A stretch of DNA of 64,000 nt from Gemmatimonadota bacterium (GTDB lineage: Bacteria; Latescibacterota; UBA2968), in contig JAPPAB010000043.1 of the NCBI GenBank assembly GCA_026705765.1, positions 1 to 64,000 of the forward strand, read 5' to 3'. The notes under the pieces are model-generated. The model was not told the origin of the DNA. It searched no databases and saw only the letters and a list, made by a program, of their open reading frames with translations. This document shows, in pieces, positions 40,278 through 50,192 of this stretch (positions are counted from its first letter, which is position 1; every line of letters starts with the position of its first letter). The translations under genes and the position numbers were made by a program.

Positions 40278-42260
40278 TTACCACCCATGAATCCCGTGCC
40301 CTTGATCTGGAAACCAGATTACATCTACGAGGAATGCGATTCCTATTGCGAAGACAAATCCCACGATTAATCCATAACAGCACGGGCGCACCCGCCGGTA
40401 GAGCAGGATTCCACCGAATTTCAAGACCAGTAATTTGGCTAACCAGACGAGGAAGATATTAAAGATATAGATGCGCATCTGCCAGCTATACATCACCATC
40501 AATCCCATGGGATGTATGGGCCACCAGGGAATGCGCGATTGAAGTGCGGCAAATAGTAGCGCACCTGCGGTGCCCAATAAGTATGTGCCGATTTTTTCAG
40601 TGTCTGGAACCGTCCGATCTGTATTGGCAACCTCTCCGGCGATAATATTGTAGCGTTCACGCGCCGAACCCTCCAATGCCCAGGAATGAAAGCTGGCACC
40701 GCCCCAGGTATAACACAGCCAGACCGTATAAGAGGCGCCGATGATCACCCCGAGGAGTACACCCGCCCAGATCAAGCGATTGGTTTTTGTCGATCTCGCC
40801 ATTACCCGATCGATATTGGGCAATGCCGTTGGTACGCGCCAGCCTGCCAGCAAGCGGTGGTTCACCATATGCGTGCTTACCAGCGTAGCGGTTGACATAT
40901 TGCGCGTGCCTACAAACATATCGCCCAGTATGGTTGTTCCACCTGCCCAAAAGGGAAATAAATACGCAAAGCCAACAGCCGCCAGCAATTTCATAGATAC
41001 AAAAATGCCGATCCAGAACGCGGTCATCCACAGTACCAGTGTCACTGGACCATTGCCCGACTGATACAGCCAGAATGCCATGTACAATAATCCGCATCCC
41101 AGCGCCAATACCGTCCCTCGCGGCGATAGAATCACCGTCTCAGATGGCGTTCTCTGAACGGGTTTTCGCACCTGATGCCAGACCTGTCTCAAATGTCCTC
41201 GCGCCACCCACAGGCCCCAAATTGCCAGACCGGCCATTGCGCCGTTTGAGAACAAACTGAGAATGGCACTGCCATCCGCTGTCTGGCCTTCTAACCCGAT
41301 TGTAAATCCAACGCGGTTCATTCCGTACTGCGCGCCCATTCCCAGCACAAACATCGACCAGATGCTGAATAGAATATTCAGGTCGCATAAAAATGTGAAG
41401 CCTATTAATGTGGGCAAAATGCGGTAGGAAAAGGCGAAGGGTGAGAGGTGTCGCGATAGCTGGACGCCGCGTCGTCCCCCGCGTCCAAACATGGGGTCAA
41501 AAATTGAGATGCGGGGAAAATCGGGGATGAAGTATTCTCCGATGTTCCACAAGAGGGGGATGGCTGCGATAAAAAATCCCGCCCAAAATGCCTTGCTTTG
41601 CATAAAGGCGGGCCAGCCCGGTTTTTGATCAAATCCTTCGGTGAGTTCCAGGGATACTTCGGCGAGGGGATAGACCAGGCGTTCGTGTTGCGCCCATTGT
41701 TTTTGAAATAATGCGGTCAATCCCAGGCCAACGGCCGTGATTGCAAGGGCGATGGATCCCGCCCAGAAGATTGGTCCCAACCACGCGCCCCAGGGTACGG
41801 TAGACCATAGCCCCTGATAGAAGCCATTTACCACACCCGGACTGTTCAATGGCAGCATCCAGTTGGGCAAATCGTCAAAGTACAGTTCTTCCCAGCGGTT
41901 CTCCGGCGATGCAAAATAGCGTGGTGCGGCCATCATGCCGGCCCATTGCGTTGCCCAGTTAAAGCCGGCGAACAAGCCGCCGACCCACAGGAGACAAAAT
42001 AGCACCCGCATCTCTGTTGCGGACAAGGATAACCGGGGCCAAAAACGCTTTAATATGGAATTGCCCAGGAGCCAGAATACAAAGGGCAATAATACGGTCA
42101 TTGGCAGGTTGGACATTGCCAGGAGACCGGATCGGGTGCTCAATTCTACATAGGTTGACATCACGCACGTAAATACCAGCGTGCCTACCATCGCCAATAC
42201 GGCTGTTTTGCGCACCCGGCTCTCTGTTTCTGGCGTTTTAATGCTTTGTAATTGGCCCAT
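40278..42260 (-). CDS. DUF6785-type polytopic membrane protein, probable transporter
   Basis: 660 residues with about 12-14 hydrophobic segments spread over the whole length (for example TAVLAMVGTLVFTCVMSTYV, LPMTVLLPFVFWLLG and GVLLGVIIGASYTVWLCYTW). The conserved stretches FNWATQWAGMMAAPRYFASP, the loop QHERLVYPLAEVSLELTEG and the C-terminal YSWQMRIYIFN segment match the DUF6785/DUF6784 family of planctomycetes and related phyla. It resembles oligopeptide-type carriers in overall build, but substrates are unknown. It follows the glycosidase-like gene by 15 bases, so the two are probably co-transcribed and the carrier may import its products. Confidence 0.72.
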   Translation of the reverse strand: MGQLQSIKTPETESRVRKTAVLAMVGTLVFTCVMSTYVELSTRSGLLAMSNLPMTVLLPFVFWLLGNSILKRFWPRLSLSATEMRVLFCLLWVGGLFAGFNWATQWAGMMAAPRYFASPENRWEELYFDDLPNWMLPLNSPGVVNGFYQGLWSTVPWGAWLGPIFWAGSIALAITAVGLGLTALFQKQWAQHERLVYPLAEVSLELTEGFDQKPGWPAFMQSKAFWAGFFIAAIPLLWNIGEYFIPDFPRISIFDPMFGRGGRRGVQLSRHLSPFAFSYRILPTLIGFTFLCDLNILFSIWSMFVLGMGAQYGMNRVGFTIGLEGQTADGSAILSLFSNGAMAGLAIWGLWVARGHLRQVWHQVRKPVQRTPSETVILSPRGTVLALGCGLLYMAFWLYQSGNGPVTLVLWMTAFWIGIFVSMKLLAAVGFAYLFPFWAGGTTILGDMFVGTRNMSTATLVSTHMVNHRLLAGWRVPTALPNIDRVMARSTKTNRLIWAGVLLGVIIGASYTVWLCYTWGGASFHSWALEGSARERYNIIAGEVANTDRTVPDTEKIGTYLLGTAGALLFAALQSRIPWWPIHPMGLMVMYSWQMRIYIFNIFLVWLAKLLVLKFGGILLYRRVRPCCYGLIVGFVFAIGIAFLVDVIWFPDQGHGIHGW

Positions 42261-42275
42261 GAATTAATAAAGGAT

Positions 42276-43658
42276 CTACCAGTCTCCGCGCTGGTATTTG
42301 TCCCAGGTTGCAAAGAGTGTCTGTTCCAATGTTTGAAGTTCCTCGGCTGTACCGGGGTGTGGGGTGTGTGTATAGACAGTCCGGTTGATGTCGGTTACTG
42401 CCTGGATCAGATTTTCGCGCGGGTTCCCCTGCAGGTCGTAATAGCCATTCTGGTTGTTTTTTGCGAGTGTGTCACCGCCCTGATCATACATACAGGCGCA
42501 ATACGTGACGCCCAGAACCTGCGGGTCTTTGTAATGTCTCATCAGGCTTGCGCGGTATATTTCACCGCGTGCGTCGTGAGATGATACACCAGCGTGACGC
42601 TTGCCTTTTTCGCCGGGGTAGTGGAATCCGAAATAGTCATCTGACATGAGGATGGGCAATTCCGCGGTATCGGCCAATTTGTTGACTGAAATTGTGCGGT
42701 TAACATGTTGGGGTGCGATCATGTCGATGTAGGGCGCCGCTGCTTTCCACGATTTTCCGGTCAAAGCCCATTCTTTGATAAAAGAGCCGAAGATGAGATG
42801 GTTGCTGTCCCATCGTCGAATGGCGGTATGGGCGATCTTGTAGAGTGTGACACACATGTAGGAGAGGATGGCTTCGAAGTCATCCAGTTGCCGTGGGTCC
42901 AGTGTTTTTTGTATTGCCGGATAATTGCGGTTCTCAAAGGCCTGGTCGTAAACCAGTATTTCCGTTTGTTTCAGGTCGGTAATCTGGCTCAAAGAAATGC
43001 CGTATGTCCGGTTGAATTTTTGAACGTCGTTGTCATACCGTTGCGCGAGCAGGTCGATGATGGCATTTCGTCCGGGGCTTTCTGGCGGTAGGGACAGGTG
43101 GTGGTTCACCCAGTGTTCTGAATGGTTAAATGCGCCGAAGCCATAATAATAGCCCATTACGAGCGGGTCATCTGCAGCGGCTGGACAAGCCGCTTTGGCT
43201 CTGGATTCAATCAGTTGTTCAAACTCTGGATCAAAAATATCCGGGAGTGTTTCTCCTTCGACAAATTCCCAGGGGTGTTTCAGCAAGATTACGCCTGCTG
43301 CAAAGGGGAAATTTTCTTCCCGAAATATTGCTTCTGATTCTTCTATATCGACAAATCCATTCAGGTTGCGTTCCGGGCTTGTGGCTCCGCCCAGGGCGCA
43401 GTTAAAGCCCATTGCACGGGCATTGGCAAGGGAGCCGCGTACCCATGCTTCCCGATCGCCTCCATAGATATTTTCGCAGGCTACATCGCTTTCTCCCGAC
43501 AACAGATGGCTGAGTGCCACGGGAAAAAAGACGTTGCCCTGCGGCGTTATAAACCAGTTTCGCCCATCGATTTTTTCCAGATGAAAAAAGCCGGTTTTTT
43601 CACCCTGAATACCGGTCCATCCACCATATTCGTCCAGTTCGTTGTTCATTGCGTTCAT
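42276..43658 (-). CDS. Glycoside hydrolase-like TIM-barrel protein (agarase-like)
   Basis: 460 residues, cytoplasmic by appearance (no signal peptide). DGRNWFITPQGNVFFPVALSHL at the start is typical of agarase-like and other clan A glycosidases. Barrel strands are seen in MGFNCALGG, YYYGFGAFNHSEHW, HLIFGSFIKEWAL and IDMIAPQHVN. Candidate acidic catalytic residues are the Glu in FIKEW and Asp in SDDYFGFHYPG. ATG 43658 is given, but ATG 43649 has the better-spaced AGGA. The gene lies between a terminator and the DUF6785 carrier gene. The sugar substrate cannot be assigned. Confidence 0.6.
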   Translation of the reverse strand: MNAMNNELDEYGGWTGIQGEKTGFFHLEKIDGRNWFITPQGNVFFPVALSHLLSGESDVACENIYGGDREAWVRGSLANARAMGFNCALGGATSPERNLNGFVDIEESEAIFREENFPFAAGVILLKHPWEFVEGETLPDIFDPEFEQLIESRAKAACPAAADDPLVMGYYYGFGAFNHSEHWVNHHLSLPPESPGRNAIIDLLAQRYDNDVQKFNRTYGISLSQITDLKQTEILVYDQAFENRNYPAIQKTLDPRQLDDFEAILSYMCVTLYKIAHTAIRRWDSNHLIFGSFIKEWALTGKSWKAAAPYIDMIAPQHVNRTISVNKLADTAELPILMSDDYFGFHYPGEKGKRHAGVSSHDARGEIYRASLMRHYKDPQVLGVTYCACMYDQGGDTLAKNNQNGYYDLQGNPRENLIQAVTDINRTVYTHTPHPGTAEELQTLEQTLFATWDKYQRGDW

Positions 43659-43696
43659 TCCTATGCGTTTCCCTCGTGCATTTTTTAGAAAAAAAT

Positions 43697-43732
43697 AGGC
43701 GCCGACGGATGAGTGTACTCCGCCAGGCGCCT
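43697..43732 (-). terminator. Intrinsic terminator after the PorV/PorQ gene
   Basis: AGGCGCC pairs with GGCGCCT, extended inside by CGGA/TCCG. On the minus strand a run of T follows. It separates the TonB receptor operon (ending at 43758) from the glycosidase gene, which therefore needs its own promoter or read-through. Confidence 0.75.
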
Positions 43733-43757
43733 GTGTACGACGGATGCAAACGCGGTC

Positions 43758-44831
43758 TTACTGTCCAAAGTCAAATCCGACCGTCACGACATGTACTGAA
43801 CCCAGACGGCCAAATTCAATATAGGCGTAATCCACGCTGATCCCGTATTCATCGCGCTTCAGATTGAGGCCACCGCCAGCGGTGAGGCCCTCTTCGTCGT
43901 AGTTGAAGCGGTACCCGCCGCGGATATAGGCCAGGTTTCGCAATCCGTATTCGGCGCCTACGTGCATTTTTTCGTCGCCGTCATTGGGATGCGTAAACTC
44001 GGTTGCCACCGTGAGGAGATGGGGCTGATCCTCTGACTGTTCGACCAGGTCAAAAGCCGCACCGAGTTTGAATACCATGGGCATTCGCACTTGCGATGGC
44101 GGTATTTGGATCTGTTCGTCGTATTTGGTGAACTCGGTATCGGGACCGAAATTCTGACCGAGCATGGCTATACGCAGGCTTTTGATGCCGGTGTGATAGT
44201 ACGTGCCGATATCAATGGCCCAGTTGCCGGTGGTGGCATCGTCTAAGGTTTCCTGGAAGTACTTCGCCGTACCGCCTACCTGCAAGCGATCTGTGATGCG
44301 CCGGGCGTAATTGATGCCCACGGCGAGGTCACCGCCAGAAAACGTGCCCAGGCCTTCTATAACAGGCTGGGTGCGGCCCAGAGTTTCTCCACCGGAACCA
44401 AATAGTTCCTGGTTTTCCGTGCGTACCATATCCCCGTAATCAAGGGTACTGATACTGAGGCCGAAAACACCCCACTGGTCAAAATTTTTGACCACAGCGC
44501 CAGAATAATAGGTGATGTCGGCAATCCAGTTCATGTTGCTGCCCGAAAGGCTGATATTTGTTACGTCTGAGATAGTAGATGGATTGGTCAATGCGGCGTT
44601 GGCATCCGCTTTGCTCAATACCGTTGCAATACCTCCCAAACTCGCCATGCGCGCCGAGGAGGGCAGTTTGGCAAATTGCCAGCCCGATCGCCCCACGCGG
44701 CTATAGGGCAGAGCCTCGACGCCTGGGCCTACCTCTGCCTCGAACCGCCGCTGTGCGAACCCCTCACTTGCAAATCCCAGCACGAGCAAAAGGGTCGGGA
44801 TTATTGTCCATCTGAATGTACAACGTTTCAT
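43758..44831 (-). CDS. PorV/PorQ family outer-membrane protein
   Basis: 357 residues. MKRCTFRWTIIPTLLLVLGF ending SEGFAQ is a signal peptide. SSARMASLGGIATVLSKADANAALTNP is the diagnostic start of PorV/PorQ (FadL-like beta barrel) proteins. Alternating strands follow, ending SVDYAYIEFGRLGSVHVVTVGFDFGQ, a typical outer-membrane C-terminus with a final aromatic region. PorV shuttles cargo in the type IX secretion system; many homologues in other phyla act with surface proteins in ways not yet known. It is the third gene of the receptor operon, 12 bases after the secreted-protein gene. Confidence 0.85.
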   Translation of the reverse strand: MKRCTFRWTIIPTLLLVLGFASEGFAQRRFEAEVGPGVEALPYSRVGRSGWQFAKLPSSARMASLGGIATVLSKADANAALTNPSTISDVTNISLSGSNMNWIADITYYSGAVVKNFDQWGVFGLSISTLDYGDMVRTENQELFGSGGETLGRTQPVIEGLGTFSGGDLAVGINYARRITDRLQVGGTAKYFQETLDDATTGNWAIDIGTYYHTGIKSLRIAMLGQNFGPDTEFTKYDEQIQIPPSQVRMPMVFKLGAAFDLVEQSEDQPHLLTVATEFTHPNDGDEKMHVGAEYGLRNLAYIRGGYRFNYDEEGLTAGGGLNLKRDEYGISVDYAYIEFGRLGSVHVVTVGFDFGQ

Positions 44832-44843
44832 TATAGCCTCCGC

Positions 44844-46913
44844 TTATCGAATGATCATGAACTTCCCAACGTGGGACTGGCCTTCTTGTCCCGCTACGTG
44901 AGAGGTTACGTGATAGATGTAAAGTCCCGCGGCCGGGCTTTCGGAAAAGTCCGTTTGGAGATAATTGCCATCGGCTTGACTGCCCCAGGTGGTTTCTCCA
45001 AAACCGTCGTGTTCAATAATTTTTATTAAATCGCCCGCAAGCGTGTAAATCCGGATGGTGCATTTGGCCGGGATATTTACAAAAGCCAGGCGGTTGTTCT
45101 GAGATGCATCCAGCAACCCGCTTCGCTGGCGGAAGGGATTGGGCACGACGCGGATCTGGGTCATATCATCTGATGGTGCTTTGGGGGCTTCCGTAGCAAA
45201 AAACGTATAGGCCGTTATGCCGCTTTCCAGTCCGTGCCTATCGTAGGAGGTCACCGCAAAGCGAAAGGGGATACCGGGGTCTGTCTCGGCTTGATAAACG
45301 ATCTTATCGCCCTGCTTATAAGCTGCGGCTTCTGAAGCGGAAATATCCTCAAGCAGTTCCCAGGGACCGGTGATGTGAATTTCTGATCGGTAAACCCGAT
45401 ATCCGGCAAAGTCATTTTCACCTGTGCCCGGGTCCTGGTAATTGTCCGGAACGGCTTGCCATGCCAGGGTGAAACCCTGTGTCCCGGTACTGGCGTCGGC
45501 AAATGGCTCAGCCTCCAGCTTGGGGTATCCGTCTTCGACAAATGGCTGGGTTCCCACAAGAGGGGGCGGATACTGATCGGCGGGTAGCTTGTAGTTATTG
45601 GCGATCAGTTCCAGAGCCGAATCCCAGTTTTGCTTCAACGCGGCAATACCTTCTGCCTGGTATCGTTGTGCGGCTTCTAATCCGCCGCGTTGCGACACAT
45701 TGCGGTCCATCTCGCCAAAACAATAGAGGATGATCAGTTCAATTTCATCGCCGGGCTGAAAATTGTAGGGACCAATATAGGAATACAGCATGGGGGATCG
45801 CTCGAAGAGATTGCCATCCACCGATCCGTCTTTGGGACGGGATGGGTCGTTCCAGAGGTCAATCCAACTCGCCCGCTCCTGATCGTGTGAAAATGCCAGC
45901 AAATCCTGTTCCCAGCTTTGTCCGGCCCACAAACGCCCGGATTCGCGCGCTGGTACGCGCGCATCGCTCATCCTGCCCGCGAAGTTGCCCGTCCGTGTTG
46001 CGGATTCAGCCGCAGCGAGGATATTGTAATGGGGTTCTTCGGGCTGACCGTTGTAAGTCAGATTTAGAATGCCCCACGCCCGGGCTTCTGGTTCGTAGAG
46101 TCTGCGGTCCAGAGACCCGGCTTCGGTGATATTGCCGGGGTCACCCCCATCGCCGGTCACGTCTCCCGGCGGCTCGAATATGTTAAACGAAATGGGCGCG
46201 CTTTCAGTGGTCGGCCACTGCACATCGTCGTAGAATATGAAAATTTTCCGTTCCGGATCCCAGTCGAATTGCATGTCGTTCTTGAACTTGAAGGCGTTGT
46301 TCACGAGCTGACCGTTGTTGTACTGAACCTGAGCGGGAAAACACATGTAGAAATCTTCAAAGGGTACGTCATCGACATGTTTGATCTTGATCTTGTGGAT
46401 GACAAAATCGTCGTATTTAGGCACACTCCACACCATTGTCTTGGTGGTGATCTGCATTGCTCCCATTGGATCGGCCGGGCTGGCTGGATTCATTTTGAAC
46501 GTCTGGAAAACCCCTTCGCCCCATTGCTCGGCCTCGTTGGTACCGCCTGGTCCCACAAAATTGTAATTGTAATTGTTGACCATGGGCGTTACGGCACCGC
46601 CAAAAGACACAATGCTCCGTTCTGTTAAGTTGATCTTGACCCGCCGCCCCTGATTGTTGACCCAGATCCAGGGCGCAATCATGTCCATGTGATCCGGTGC
46701 TTGATAATAGCCGGGATATGAAACGACATTGGGAATCGCCGTTTCTGCGTAATTCGCCGCGGTACTCGTGCCCCACCACAATCTTCCGGCGGTAAACTCG
46801 ATTGGGTTGTTGCCCACGAGTTGGCTTTCGGGCACCTGAGCATTTACAACCTCCGGCAACATCAGCACGAGGCACATCACCCAGAGTGGGAGAAGCCTGC
46901 GTATTGCATTCAT
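44844..46913 (-). CDS. Secreted protein with Fn3-like region and FlgD/type IX-like C-terminal domain
   Basis: 689 residues. The signal peptide is MNAIRRLLPLWVMCLVLMLP to VNAQ. The large N-terminal part (about 30-470) is unrecognised and beta-rich. A fibronectin-III-like unit follows (GFTLAWQAVPDN to FAGYRVYRSEI, about 485-580). The last 85 residues (IRVVPNPFRQRSG, CTIRIYTLAGDLIK, AAGLYIYHVTSH, GKFMIIR) match the FlgD-like or type IX sorting-domain pattern used for surface anchoring. AAGGAG precedes ATG 46913. It sits between the TonB receptor and the PorV/PorQ gene, so it is probably the surface partner of the receptor, in the position SusD has in Bacteroidota. Confidence 0.75.
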   Translation of the reverse strand: MNAIRRLLPLWVMCLVLMLPEVVNAQVPESQLVGNNPIEFTAGRLWWGTSTAANYAETAIPNVVSYPGYYQAPDHMDMIAPWIWVNNQGRRVKINLTERSIVSFGGAVTPMVNNYNYNFVGPGGTNEAEQWGEGVFQTFKMNPASPADPMGAMQITTKTMVWSVPKYDDFVIHKIKIKHVDDVPFEDFYMCFPAQVQYNNGQLVNNAFKFKNDMQFDWDPERKIFIFYDDVQWPTTESAPISFNIFEPPGDVTGDGGDPGNITEAGSLDRRLYEPEARAWGILNLTYNGQPEEPHYNILAAAESATRTGNFAGRMSDARVPARESGRLWAGQSWEQDLLAFSHDQERASWIDLWNDPSRPKDGSVDGNLFERSPMLYSYIGPYNFQPGDEIELIILYCFGEMDRNVSQRGGLEAAQRYQAEGIAALKQNWDSALELIANNYKLPADQYPPPLVGTQPFVEDGYPKLEAEPFADASTGTQGFTLAWQAVPDNYQDPGTGENDFAGYRVYRSEIHITGPWELLEDISASEAAAYKQGDKIVYQAETDPGIPFRFAVTSYDRHGLESGITAYTFFATEAPKAPSDDMTQIRVVPNPFRQRSGLLDASQNNRLAFVNIPAKCTIRIYTLAGDLIKIIEHDGFGETTWGSQADGNYLQTDFSESPAAGLYIYHVTSHVAGQEGQSHVGKFMIIR

Positions 46914-46989
46914 CTAAAACTCCTTTGTTGTTTGAGAAGGGAATTGCAGGCCGGGTATCGTTCGTTCTTCTCGACACCCGGCTATTTGG

Positions 46990-49900
46990 CTAATAATCAA
47001 TCGACAGCGAGAAGAACAACTCTCTCGGATTCAGGTCCGGGCGGTAAATCGTCCACTGATTCGGCTCTACCCATTCGGCTGAAGCACCATCTGGCGTCAG
47101 ATAGGAAGCTTTTATCACGGGCATTTCACCCTTTTCAATGTAGTTGAACAAATCTTGTCCGCCGAACAGTTTCAGGATTTTGTTGTTGAAGACATTGTGT
47201 ATGTCTATTGCGAATTCGCCCTTCATTCCACCCACCAGTTCAAAACGCTTGGAGAGGCGCGCATTGGTGCGGTGATAGGGCTTCCACGACCGGTTCAGCG
47301 GCTCAGTGCTCGTATCGCCGGGCGGATGATAGGTGTATCGCTGCGCCGAAGCGTAGGTGTAGTGCATGTTCAAGAACCAGTTCCCTATCACCGGGCCGTA
47401 GTTGTTGGGTGTGCTGAGCAATGCATTGAGCTTAAACGTGTTGTGCGGGTTCCACAACTCCAGATTGTTCTCGCCGGATCCGTGATAGCGATCCCTTCCG
47501 AGTTGCTTGATCGAACCGTCTGGTTGTTGGATGGGAATGTAGAGGCTCGTGGGACCATAGGCACCCGTGCTGGAATAGGACAGATCGTATTTGAGCTGGA
47601 GGCGCACATTTTGCCAGCGCTTGGTACTCAATTCCAGTTCCAGACCGCGTGCATCCAGGCGTGCTCCCGCCATCGAGAAAGCGCCCCGGTTGGTAAACCC
47701 ACTCTGAGGCGTTTGCTTCTGCGGATTGTTGGGATCCATAAACAAAGTGAATTGAAGCGTTGAACTGTTGCCGGTTTCTTCCTCACGTCCCTGTCGGAAA
47801 CCTCGCCTTGTCAGATCCTTGGCGTCTTTGTAATACATGGTTACATCCAGACCGAGCACCCCGGCAATGTCCTGATCAAAGCCCACTTCGTACTGGATCA
47901 TCTTTTCGAACCCGATCTCCGGGTTGCCACCTGTGCCCCACCAGTGGATATAGTTGTAATCCTCGTTGGGATTTGCATCGTAGTTGGGTGGCAGTTGAAC
48001 GCTCGGATCAGAGGGTGCCCCGCGGTTCCAGATGGCCTTATTCCCGGCAATTTTTACCCAGGGCGGACGCTGGTTAAAATGTCCGTACATAAAGTGCAAT
48101 ACGGTGCTCGCGGTAATGGGATGCGCGATGCCCACGCGGGGTGAAATCGCGACCTGTAGCGGTGTCTTGGCGGCATGGGGGCCGTCCGGATCAAAGGACA
48201 GAATTCCGCCCGCAATATTGCCATCGGTAATACTCGACAGCGCGTAGGGATCCCAAAGGATGTAATTCACGTTCCGGTTGGCGTTGAACATGTCCAGGCG
48301 CAAGCCGAGGTTTACGATCATGCCTTCGGCTTCGATTTGATCCTGCACATAAGCGGTGAAATCCCAGGGGCTATAATCCCTGTTTGGCACCTTGTTAAAC
48401 GGTTGTGAAGCCGATCCAAATTGCCCACCGTACCAGGTATCGATATACTGCGGATCGAATGATAGGCCCGCCTTGACCAGATTGTGTTCGTTGACCTGAC
48501 TGGTCAGATCAAAATTGATTGATGTTCGCCAGGTATTGGCGAACAGTTTGGCGTTATCTCTCGGCCATTGCCACCGCCGTCCGCCAGTGCTGACCGGACT
48601 GGTGGGGAACCAGGTGGGTTCCAAAAATGCCGGGGTTCGATCGAGTTGATCCTGGAATAAGACGGGATTCGTATCCAGGTTTTCGTAATGCGCGTCGTAA
48701 TCCATTCGGTAGTGCTGAATGCGGAAATCCATAAATGTGCGCGGACTGAAGACGTGCGTCAGTTTTAACATTGCCGCATTCGTCCGAATATACTGTGGAG
48801 GCGGCACGCGCGAGTTATTGCCGGTAATTACGCTGTTGCCGTTCGAATTCCATTTCTCTCTCTGAAAAGGCGTTCGGATTCCACCCGATGGAAGATTCCC
48901 CATTGAACCACCCATATCGTCGGACGACATGTAAGACAATCTGGGCTGACCGCTGTTATCGGTGCCCTGGTGGTTGAACGATGCCGTGATTTTGGTGTTC
49001 TGGGTCAGGTTGTAATTCAATTTGGCGAGCGCGCTCCATTCGGGGCTGTATTTGAAAACACTCGGCCACCTGGTTACACCTCGCAAATACTTGCCGGTTA
49101 ACAACAGATCCATATTGGAGGAGATGGGACCGAAAGCAGCGCCTTCCCACTCCCACTGGTTCAGATCTGCGTAATTACCCATGTCTTCCGGCGGCGTTGT
49201 GAATTCCTGATATTTCTGCCAGTTGAACTCAGGTGTAGGATTTTGGCCCTGCTCTGTCCAGTAGTTATTCCAGGAGGCTCCCATGTCGTTTTTATCGAAG
49301 AACTCTTTGGTGATTACCTGGTTCTCGACATTTTCCTCGCTGTAAATATTGCGGCCCCAGTGGTATTTCCCGCGCGGGCGCATGCGCGCTTTGGCAGTCG
49401 TGTGCCAGCGGTCTCGCGCTGATCGCGTTACGATGTTGATGATCCCATCGTTGGCCCGGCCGTATTCCGCGTTGTATCCACCCGTGAGTATTTCCATTTC
49501 CTGGATGGCCGCGGTATTGGTCACGACAAAGCTGGATTGGGTATTGCCGTCCCGCACATCCACACCATCTATAATATAGGCGGCGGTGAAGCCGTATCCT
49601 CCGCGGATACTTCCCCGAACCCCCACTCCAGATTGGGTTTCCACGGCCTCTTCCACGGAATTGGCCCAACTCAATTCCAGGTCCATCGTCGTCATCGCCT
49701 GCTTGCTCCCCGTGAGGTCGAGTTCTACGGGTGGGCGTTCGGCCATGACCAGTATCTCGGCTGCTTCGAGGGTTTCTTCGGTTAGTTCAAAATTGAGTTT
49801 TGTGGTTTGGTCGATTTTTACGCGGACGTCGGTCTGTGTGACCTTTGTATATCCCACCATTGATGCCTGTACTTCCCGCACACCAGGGGGGACATTGAGG

Positions 49901-50088
49901 ATAAAATAATTGCCATCGGCGTCTGTTGTCGCGCCCAGACGGGTGCCAAGCACGACGACGTTTGCGCCGGGCAATACTTCTCCCGATTTGGCGTCTTTTA
50001 TTACGCCAGCAACCTTCCCCGTGGTACCTGCAAAGGCTTGGGATACCAGGCAAAGGGAAATGATACACAGCAAACACATTCGCTTCAT
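46990..50088 (-). CDS. TonB-dependent receptor with carboxypeptidase-regulatory-like N-terminus
   Basis: 1032 residues. Signal peptide MKRMCLLCIISLCLVSQAFA; then a CarboxypepD_reg-like domain (about 24-100: GVIKDAKSGEVLPGANVVVL, GATTDADGNYFILNVPPG); plug (about 115-230: AYIIDGVDVRDG and EILTGGYNAEYGRANDGIIN); then a large beta barrel ending ELFFSLSIDY. The whole is SusC/RagA-like. Such receptors import large or scarce substrates, often glycans or siderophores, across the outer membrane with TonB energy. AAGGAG lies before ATG 50088. It is the first gene of a three-gene operon with the secreted and PorV/PorQ proteins. Confidence 0.9.
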   Translation of the reverse strand: MKRMCLLCIISLCLVSQAFAGTTGKVAGVIKDAKSGEVLPGANVVVLGTRLGATTDADGNYFILNVPPGVREVQASMVGYTKVTQTDVRVKIDQTTKLNFELTEETLEAAEILVMAERPPVELDLTGSKQAMTTMDLELSWANSVEEAVETQSGVGVRGSIRGGYGFTAAYIIDGVDVRDGNTQSSFVVTNTAAIQEMEILTGGYNAEYGRANDGIINIVTRSARDRWHTTAKARMRPRGKYHWGRNIYSEENVENQVITKEFFDKNDMGASWNNYWTEQGQNPTPEFNWQKYQEFTTPPEDMGNYADLNQWEWEGAAFGPISSNMDLLLTGKYLRGVTRWPSVFKYSPEWSALAKLNYNLTQNTKITASFNHQGTDNSGQPRLSYMSSDDMGGSMGNLPSGGIRTPFQREKWNSNGNSVITGNNSRVPPPQYIRTNAAMLKLTHVFSPRTFMDFRIQHYRMDYDAHYENLDTNPVLFQDQLDRTPAFLEPTWFPTSPVSTGGRRWQWPRDNAKLFANTWRTSINFDLTSQVNEHNLVKAGLSFDPQYIDTWYGGQFGSASQPFNKVPNRDYSPWDFTAYVQDQIEAEGMIVNLGLRLDMFNANRNVNYILWDPYALSSITDGNIAGGILSFDPDGPHAAKTPLQVAISPRVGIAHPITASTVLHFMYGHFNQRPPWVKIAGNKAIWNRGAPSDPSVQLPPNYDANPNEDYNYIHWWGTGGNPEIGFEKMIQYEVGFDQDIAGVLGLDVTMYYKDAKDLTRRGFRQGREEETGNSSTLQFTLFMDPNNPQKQTPQSGFTNRGAFSMAGARLDARGLELELSTKRWQNVRLQLKYDLSYSSTGAYGPTSLYIPIQQPDGSIKQLGRDRYHGSGENNLELWNPHNTFKLNALLSTPNNYGPVIGNWFLNMHYTYASAQRYTYHPPGDTSTEPLNRSWKPYHRTNARLSKRFELVGGMKGEFAIDIHNVFNNKILKLFGGQDLFNYIEKGEMPVIKASYLTPDGASAEWVEPNQWTIYRPDLNPRELFFSLSIDY

Positions 50089-50192
50089 GTGTCAACTCCT
50101 TTGTTTGTGGTTTTGACGAGGATGACTTCCCCGCCTGACGACTTGGTTTTCTTCAAAATCTATCGACTCTCATTCCCTGAAGGCCTCCTTTC

